Of a DNA stretch of 9,176 nucleotides, positions 5,302-9,176 are shown piece after piece. Under the pieces are notes generated by a model. It ran no database searches, was not told where the DNA came from, and was given only the letters and a program-made list of their open reading frames with translations. Made by a program: the position numbers and the translations under genes. Each line of letters opens with the position of its first letter. The first letter of the stretch is position 1. This stretch comes from JAJNBA01 sp035696925 (GTDB lineage: Bacteria; Actinomycetota; UBA4738; HRBIN12): contig DASSDW010000011.1 in assembly GCA_035696925.1 (NCBI GenBank), positions 1-9,176 of the forward strand. Direction: 5' to 3'.

Positions 5302-6363
5302 GTGCGGGAGATGACCACCGAGCGGCGGCTGACCAGCTTCAGCCACGGCGCCGGTTGTGGCTGCAAGCTCGGCCCCGACGAGCTGCGGACCGTCCTCGGC
5401 GGCGTGACGTTGCCGCGGGCGTCCGCGGACCTCTTGGTGGCCGCGGACACCGGGGACGACGCCGCCGTCTATCGCCTCCCGTCGGGCGCGGGGTTGATCG
5501 CGACCCTCGATTTCTTCACCCCGATCGTCGACGACCCGTACGACTGGGGGCGCATCGCCGCGACGAACGCGCTCTCGGACGTCTACGCGATGGGGGGTCG
5601 TCCGCTCCTCGCCCTGAACATCGTGAACTGGCCCGTGGACGACCTCCCGCTCGAGATGCTGGCGCGTGTCCTGCAGGGCGGCGTGGACGTCGCCGCGGGA
5701 GAGGGGGTCGCCGTCGCCGGCGGCCACTCGATCACCGATCCCGAGCCGAAGTACGGCATGGTCGCGATCGGGCTCGTGCCGTCCGACGAGGTCGTGCGGA
5801 ACTCGACCGCGCCCGCGGGGGCGGCCCTGTACCTCACGAAGCCGCTCGGCCTCGGGATCGTGTCCACCGCGATCAAGCGGGGGATCGCCGACGACGATCT
5901 GGTCGACGCCGCCGTCGATCTGATGACGACGACGAACCGGGCCGCCGGCGAGGCGATGCGATACGCCGACGCGGAAGCGGCGACCGACGTCACCGGCTTC
6001 GGCCTCCTCGGTCATCTCCATCGGATGGTCCTCGCGTCCGGAACCGCGGCCGTGCTCGAGGCCGGCGCGATCCCCGTGCTCGACCCGCGGATCCTCGACC
6101 TCGCACGGAGCGACGTCGTCCCCGGCGGAACGAAGCGGAACCTCGCCTCCGTCCGGCCGCACACGGACTTCGCCGACCTCCCCGAACCGGAGCGCCTGAT
6201 CCTCGCCGATGCCCAGACCTCCGGCGGCCTGCTGATCGCCGCGAAGCATCGGCCGTCGCTCGAGGCGGCCTTCCGCGAGCACGACGTCGCGTTCGCGAGG
6301 ATCGGCGAGGTGGTCGTGGGCGAGCCGGGCGCGATCTCCGTCGCGGGCTCCCTCATCCCGTAA
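5302..6363 (+). CDS. selD: Selenide, water dikinase (selenophosphate synthetase)
   Basis: Predicted 353-residue cytosolic enzyme that makes selenophosphate from selenide and ATP, the selenium donor for selenocysteine-tRNA and selenouridine. The N terminus SFSHGAGCGCKLGP (residues 12-25) is nearly the same as in E. coli SelD. C19 corresponds to catalytic C17 and K22 to K20. Position 19 is TGT, so this is the Cys form and not the Sec form. Further signatures are DTGDDAAVYRL (49-59), LDFFTPIVDDPYDWGRIAATNALSDVYAMGG (metal- and ATP-binding), VAVAGGHSITDPEPKYG, ATDVTGFGLLGHLHRM, VPGGTKRNLAS and ADAQTSGGLL. It is full length for the family, close to the ~347 residues of E. coli SelD. I chose GTG 5302 because a TATGCT box lies 6 nt before it; ATG 5311 would remove only three residues. 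No selA, selB, tRNA-Sec or selenouridine synthase gene is visible in the window. Confidence 0.97.
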   Translation: MREMTTERRLTSFSHGAGCGCKLGPDELRTVLGGVTLPRASADLLVAADTGDDAAVYRLPSGAGLIATLDFFTPIVDDPYDWGRIAATNALSDVYAMGGRPLLALNIVNWPVDDLPLEMLARVLQGGVDVAAGEGVAVAGGHSITDPEPKYGMVAIGLVPSDEVVRNSTAPAGAALYLTKPLGLGIVSTAIKRGIADDDLVDAAVDLMTTTNRAAGEAMRYADAEAATDVTGFGLLGHLHRMVLASGTAAVLEAGAIPVLDPRILDLARSDVVPGGTKRNLASVRPHTDFADLPEPERLILADAQTSGGLLIAAKHRPSLEAAFREHDVAFARIGEVVVGEPGAISVAGSLIP

Positions 6364-6370
6364 GGAACCC

Positions 6371-6381
6371 ATCCGACGGAT
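6371..6381. repeat. Short palindrome (ATCCG-A-CGGAT) upstream of the amidohydrolase gene
   Basis: This is a perfect 5-bp inverted repeat around one central base, between the selD stop and the amidohydrolase start, 7 bp before a TAGGGT box. The one-base loop rules out a hairpin of this stem alone, so an operator half-site pair is the more natural reading. It could be chance in such GC-rich DNA. Confidence 0.25.
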
Positions 6382-6388
6382 CGGCCGT

Positions 6389-6394
6389 TAGGGT
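6389..6394 (+). promoter_or_regulatory. Possible -10 box (TAGGGT) of the amidohydrolase gene
   Basis: TAGGGT fits TAnnnT and lies 15 nt before GTG 6410, which would give a short leader that includes the GGAGG at 6401. There is no clear -35. Weak evidence; the gene could equally be read through from selD, which ends 46 bp before it. Confidence 0.25.
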
Positions 6395-6400
6395 GCCCGA

Positions 6401-6405
6401 GGAGG
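6401..6405 (+). promoter_or_regulatory. Ribosome binding site of the amidohydrolase gene
   Basis: GGAGG lies 4 nt before GTG 6410 and is the strongest Shine-Dalgarno match in the window. It supports the long N terminus of the amidohydrolase over the internal ATG at 6611, which has no well-spaced site. Confidence 0.55.
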
Positions 6406-6409
6406 CGAC

Positions 6410-7966
6410 GTGGACGGGCCCAGGCAGCCACCGAAGGATCGGCCGAAGAACCGGCCGAAGGATCGGAACGAAGACGATCCCGGGCTCCCGATCGAGTTCG
6501 GGCCGGTGTCGAACGCCGAGTACGACCCGGAGCCCGTCCTGCCTCCGGTCCTGCGGGAGACGATCCGCCGAGCTCGCGACGACGCCGAGCGCAACGCGCG
6601 CCGCCTGGGGATGAGCCGCCGGGAGTTCCTCCTGTCGGCCTGCGGCGCGGCCACCACGTTCCTCGCCCTCAACGCGTGCAGCCGCGAGGAGCACCGCGCG
6701 AACCCGTCGTCGTCCACGAGCGAGCCCGGCGGCTCTTACGAGATCCCGCCGAGCGCCTCGGTGGAGCCTCCGAGCGCGTTCGAGGCGCTCGGGGGCGAGG
6801 AGTTCATCTTCGACGTGCAGGGGCATCTCCTCGAGTACCACCTGAACCCGGTCCTGAACGGTGAGAGCTTCTGGGAGGCGTTCCCGCAGAAGGACTGCGG
6901 CGAGGACGACCCTCGCGTCTGCTACTCGATCGAGCATTTCCTCGAGCTGATGTTCCTCCGCTCGGACACCAACATGCTCGTCCTCTCCTCGCTCCCGATC
7001 TTCCCCGAGGGCAGCCCGTTGTCGCCGGAGATCATGGACATCACGCGGCAGACCGTGGATGGGCTCTGCCGGGACGAGCGGATCCTGCTCCACGCGCAGG
7101 CGCTCCCGAACGTGGGCGGGCAGCGGGCCGCCCTCGACGCGATGGAGCACACCGCCAACCGCTATCCGGTGGCCGCGTGGAAGACGTTCACGCACTTCCC
7201 GGGAGCGTTCGAGGGCGACGGCAACGTGTGGTGGCTCGACGACCGCGACGGTGGCGACCTGGGTGAGCGGTTCATCCGCCAGGCCGTTGCCCTGGGCATC
7301 CCGACGATCTGCACCCACAAGGGGCTCTCACTCGGGAACGCGAACGCCTCCCCCGACGACCTCGGGCCCGCGGCCAGGCGGCATCCCGACGTGAACTTCG
7401 TCGCCTACCACTCCGGCTTCGAGGCGGGGACGACGGAGGGGCCGTACACGCGCGAGACGGCGCACCTCGGTGTGAACCGCTTGATCGCGTCGATGGAACG
7501 GGAGGGCATCGGTCCGAACGAGAACGTCTACGCGGAGATCGGCTCGACGTGGTGGTACGTGATGCGGTACCCGGATCAGGCCGCGCACGTCCTCGGAAAG
7601 CTCCTGAAGCACGTGGGGGAGGACAACGTGTTGTGGGGGACCGACTGCCTCTTCTACGGGTCACCGCAGCCTTTGATCCAGGCGATGCGCACGTTCCAGA
7701 TCTCCGAAGAGTTCCGCGAGCGGCACGGGTACCCGAAGCTGACGAAGGAGATCAAGGCGAAGATCCTGGGACTGAACGGCGCGGCCCTGTACGGCATCGA
7801 GCCCAACACGTCGACCTGCGAGTTCACGCGGCGCGAGCTGGAGCAGCTCCGTCGGACCCTGCCCGGGAAGACGATGGCGCTCGGGCCGAGAACGAGGGCG
7901 GGAGTCCAGGCGTTCCGCGACGACGACCGTCAGCTCTGGGCGACGACCGTGGACCTGCTGCGGTAG
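6410..7966 (+). CDS. Amidohydrolase-2 family protein with internal Tat lipoprotein signal
   Basis: Predicted 518-residue TIM-barrel metal-dependent hydrolase or decarboxylase-like protein (amidohydrolase 2, PF04909); the substrate is unknown. Residues 68-90, MSRREFLLSACGAATTFLALNAC, form a twin-arginine signal (S-R-R-E-F-L) with an LNAC lipobox, so the protein is probably folded in the cytosol and then exported and anchored. Barrel motifs follow: FDVQGHL (D135, Q137, H139, in place of the usual DxHxH), AAWKTFTHFPG (K258), ICTHKGLSL (H303), NFVAYHSGFE (H334) and VLWGTDCLFYGSPQ (D412). These are likely metal or active-site residues. A 67-residue segment precedes the Tat motif: a basic PKDR/PKNR repeat (8-19), then SNAEYDPEP and a charged helix RRARDDAERNARRLG. 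I recall similar pre-Tat segments in related proteins. The start is GTG 6410, with GGAGG upstream; ATG 6611 would begin directly at the Tat motif. It lies between selD and the RNB gene. Confidence 0.86.
   Translation: MDGPRQPPKDRPKNRPKDRNEDDPGLPIEFGPVSNAEYDPEPVLPPVLRETIRRARDDAERNARRLGMSRREFLLSACGAATTFLALNACSREEHRANPSSSTSEPGGSYEIPPSASVEPPSAFEALGGEEFIFDVQGHLLEYHLNPVLNGESFWEAFPQKDCGEDDPRVCYSIEHFLELMFLRSDTNMLVLSSLPIFPEGSPLSPEIMDITRQTVDGLCRDERILLHAQALPNVGGQRAALDAMEHTANRYPVAAWKTFTHFPGAFEGDGNVWWLDDRDGGDLGERFIRQAVALGIPTICTHKGLSLGNANASPDDLGPAARRHPDVNFVAYHSGFEAGTTEGPYTRETAHLGVNRLIASMEREGIGPNENVYAEIGSTWWYVMRYPDQAAHVLGKLLKHVGEDNVLWGTDCLFYGSPQPLIQAMRTFQISEEFRERHGYPKLTKEIKAKILGLNGAALYGIEPNTSTCEFTRRELEQLRRTLPGKTMALGPRTRAGVQAFRDDDRQLWATTVDLLR
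6431..6466 (+). repeat. Three 12-bp tandem units inside the amidohydrolase N terminus
   Basis: Units CCGAAGGATCGG, CCGAAGAACCGG and CCGAAGGATCGG run head to tail without gaps; the outer two are identical and the middle one differs by two bases. In frame they encode PKDR, PKNR, PKDR. The array is a candidate site for copy-number change that would lengthen or shorten the basic pre-Tat segment without a frameshift. Confidence 0.85.
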
Positions 7967-7970
7967 GCGG

Positions 7971-7980
7971 TTCGTATCCT
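7971..7980 (+). promoter_or_regulatory. Putative -10 region (TTCGTATCCT) of the RNB gene
   Basis: TATCCT at 7975-7980 fits the -10 consensus and ends 6 nt before ATG 7987, as in the selD promoter, where nine of ten bases agree. The six bases between are GGAGCG, so a GGAG also sits just 2 nt before the ATG, too close for a good Shine-Dalgarno. The box suggests that the RNB gene has its own leaderless promoter although it lies only 20 bp after the amidohydrolase. Confidence 0.48.
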
Positions 7981-7986
7981 GGAGCG

Positions 7987-9176
7987 ATGCCCAGGCGCCG
8001 GATCCGGCTGACCGCGCCCGCTGACGCGCTCAGCTCGACCTTCCGGGACATCCGCGCCGAGATCGGGATCCCCGAGTCGTTCCGGCCCGAGGTGCTCGCC
8101 GAGGCCGAGTCGTCGTCGAGGTCCCCTCGACTTCCGGACGTCGACCGCGCCGAGATCCCTCTCGTGACGCTCGACCCTCCCGAGTCGATGGACCTGGACC
8201 AGGCGTTCCATCTGGAGCGGAGGGGTGGTGGGTTCCGGCTCCACTACGCGATCGCCGACCCATCCGCGTTCGTCACACCGGGCGGAGCGATCGACCGGGA
8301 GGCGCACCGCAGGGCTGAGACCGCCTACAGCCCGGATGCGCGGACGCCGTTGTACCCGCCGGCGATCTCCGAGGCGGCGGCCTCGCTGTTGCCCGATGGT
8401 CCGCGTCCGGCCGTCCTGTGGCGCGTCGACGTCGACGCGGACGGGCTCGCGGTGGACGCCCAGGTCGAGCGCGCGATGGTCTCGAGCCGGGCGAAGCTCG
8501 GCTACGCGGAAGCGCAGACAGCGATCGACGGGGGGACCGCGGACCCGATGCTGGAGCTTCTCCCCGAGATCGGCTCGATCCTGCAGGAGGCGGAGCGCGT
8601 TAGGGGTGGGGCCAGCCTCGGCTTGCCCACGCAGGAAGTCGTGCCGAGCGCCGGCGGCTTCGGCCTGACCTTCACGTCGCCCTTGCCGGTCGAGACGTGG
8701 AACGCGCAGCTCTCTCTGTTGACCGGCCGGGTTGCGGCGCGGATCATGCTGGACGGTCGCGTCGGTGTGATACGGACGATGCCGCCGCCCGATCCGCTCG
8801 ACGTCGAGCGGCTGCGCCGGGTCGCGACCGGCCTCGGTGTGGACTGGCCGGAGGCGATGACCTATCCGGAGCTTTTGCACACGATCGACGCGAGCCGTTC
8901 GACGGCGCAGTCGGTCTTCCTCCAGGAGGCCGCGGTCCTGTTCCGCGCAGCCGCGTACACGGCGTTCGACGGGGAGCCACCCCCCGACGAGGAGCACGCC
9001 GCGATCGCTGCCCCCTACGCCCATTGCACCGCGCCACTGCGGCGCCTGGTCGACCGGTACGTGAACGAGGTCTGCCTCGCTCTCGTCTCCGGGAGCGAGG
9101 TGCCGCCGTGGGCGCGCGAGGCGCTCCCGGCGCTGCCGATCGAGATGGCGCTCGGTGGGGAGAAGACCGGCCGTCT
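7987..9176 (+). CDS. RNB-domain exoribonuclease (RNase II/R family), truncated at window edge
   Basis: The open frame runs from ATG 7987 to the right edge without a stop, 396 codons seen. The RNB catalytic domain begins near residue 55. TLDPPESMDLDQAFHLER carries D63, D69 and D71, matching E. coli RNase II D201, D207 and D209, while the fourth position (D210) is Q72. YAIADPSAFV (88-97) and AETAYSPDARTPLYPPAISEAAASLLPDG (110-138) follow as in RNB enzymes. APYAHCTAPLRRLVDRYVNE (342-361) matches the conserved C-terminal RNB segment with TSPLRRYxD-like residues. Family members degrade single-stranded RNA from 3' to 5'. Only ~50 residues precede the RNB domain, so the cold-shock RNA-binding domains of RNase II/R are missing; short actinobacterial RNB proteins of this design are known to me. 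Whether it has an S1 domain cannot be seen. The start is supported by a basic N terminus (MPRRRIRL) and the TATCCT box 6 nt upstream. Confidence 0.92.
   Translation, partial: MPRRRIRLTAPADALSSTFRDIRAEIGIPESFRPEVLAEAESSSRSPRLPDVDRAEIPLVTLDPPESMDLDQAFHLERRGGGFRLHYAIADPSAFVTPGGAIDREAHRRAETAYSPDARTPLYPPAISEAAASLLPDGPRPAVLWRVDVDADGLAVDAQVERAMVSSRAKLGYAEAQTAIDGGTADPMLELLPEIGSILQEAERVRGGASLGLPTQEVVPSAGGFGLTFTSPLPVETWNAQLSLLTGRVAARIMLDGRVGVIRTMPPPDPLDVERLRRVATGLGVDWPEAMTYPELLHTIDASRSTAQSVFLQEAAVLFRAAAYTAFDGEPPPDEEHAAIAAPYAHCTAPLRRLVDRYVNEVCLALVSGSEVPPWAREALPALPIEMALGGEKTGR

Noticed and set aside
5356..5364. Possible selenocysteine codon in SelD
   Set aside because: The active-site triplets are TGT GGC TGC, so this is the Cys form; there is no in-frame TGA.
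4288..6372. Minus-strand open frame of 694 codons opposite fabI, the membrane protein gene and selD
   Set aside because: Its product is Arg/Gly/Asp-rich with no recognisable domain, and it lies opposite genes with clear catalytic motifs; open frames like this are expected in very GC-rich DNA.
6611..6613. ATG at the Tat motif as the true start of the amidohydrolase
   Set aside because: It would give a neat signal peptide, but there is no spaced Shine-Dalgarno before it, while GTG 6410 has GGAGG and the intervening codons look coding. Kept as an alternative only.
4704..6614. Plus-strand open frame of 636 codons across the membrane protein and selD
   Set aside because: It is a frame-shifted shadow of selD and antisense to the membrane protein; its composition is biased and it has no motif.
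1..9176. tRNA, rRNA, CRISPR, insertion sequences, phage genes or a defence system
   Set aside because: I saw no cloverleaf, repeat-spacer array, terminal inverted repeats, transposase or nuclease-effector motifs; all DNA is accounted for by nine genes and short gaps.

Overview
The window is about 9.2 kb of very GC-rich DNA with dense coding and almost no intergenic space. Codon third positions are strongly G/C and several genes use GTG starts. A DUF4333-type lipoprotein, an InhA-type enoyl-ACP reductase and likely leaderless genes preceded by a TAnnnT box all point to an actinomycete. The lineage cannot be fixed from this window; an uncultured or deep-branching actinobacterium is my best guess (inference). 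I see no mobile elements, rRNA, tRNA or CRISPR, and the gene content looks like ordinary chromosome.

Layout, left to right. (1) 2-1107, plus strand: the C-terminal end of an ABC-2 type permease, coupled through a GTGA overlap to a SAM-dependent methyltransferase. (2) 1104-3489, minus strand: a two-gene unit, an atypical short-chain dehydrogenase/reductase followed by a DUF885 metallopeptidase-like protein; it converges on the methyltransferase with overlapping stop codons. (3) 3515-4624, plus strand: a small DUF4333 lipoprotein, then 9 bp later an InhA/FabI-type enoyl-ACP reductase. This unit diverges from the dehydrogenase through a very compact shared promoter region. (4) 4638-5246, minus strand: a single-pass membrane protein of unknown function. 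(5) 5302-6363, plus: selenophosphate synthetase (selD). (6) 6410-7966, plus: an amidohydrolase-2 protein with an internal twin-arginine lipoprotein signal. (7) 7987 to the right edge, plus: an RNB-family ribonuclease, truncated by the window.

The genes do not form one obvious pathway. The enoyl reductase belongs to fatty-acid elongation, and the neighbouring dehydrogenase is FabG-like in fold but lacks the catalytic Tyr/Lys pair. SelD supplies selenophosphate, but no consumer (selA, selB, selenouridine synthase or a Sec gene) lies in the window. Three or four proteins are probably membrane-bound or exported (permease, lipoprotein, single-pass protein, Tat amidohydrolase).

I found no clear new multi-gene system. 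The most interesting signals are regulatory and active-site ones: overlapping divergent -10 boxes at 3498-3507 that would give leaderless mRNAs in both directions; a repeated TTCGTATnCT box exactly 6 nt before the start codons of selD and the RNB gene; the SDR with Ser/Arg replacing the catalytic Tyr/Lys; and an InhA-type reductase with alanines at two positions linked to inhibitor resistance. All intergenic gaps are under 60 bp, so there is no gene-free stretch over 300 bp.
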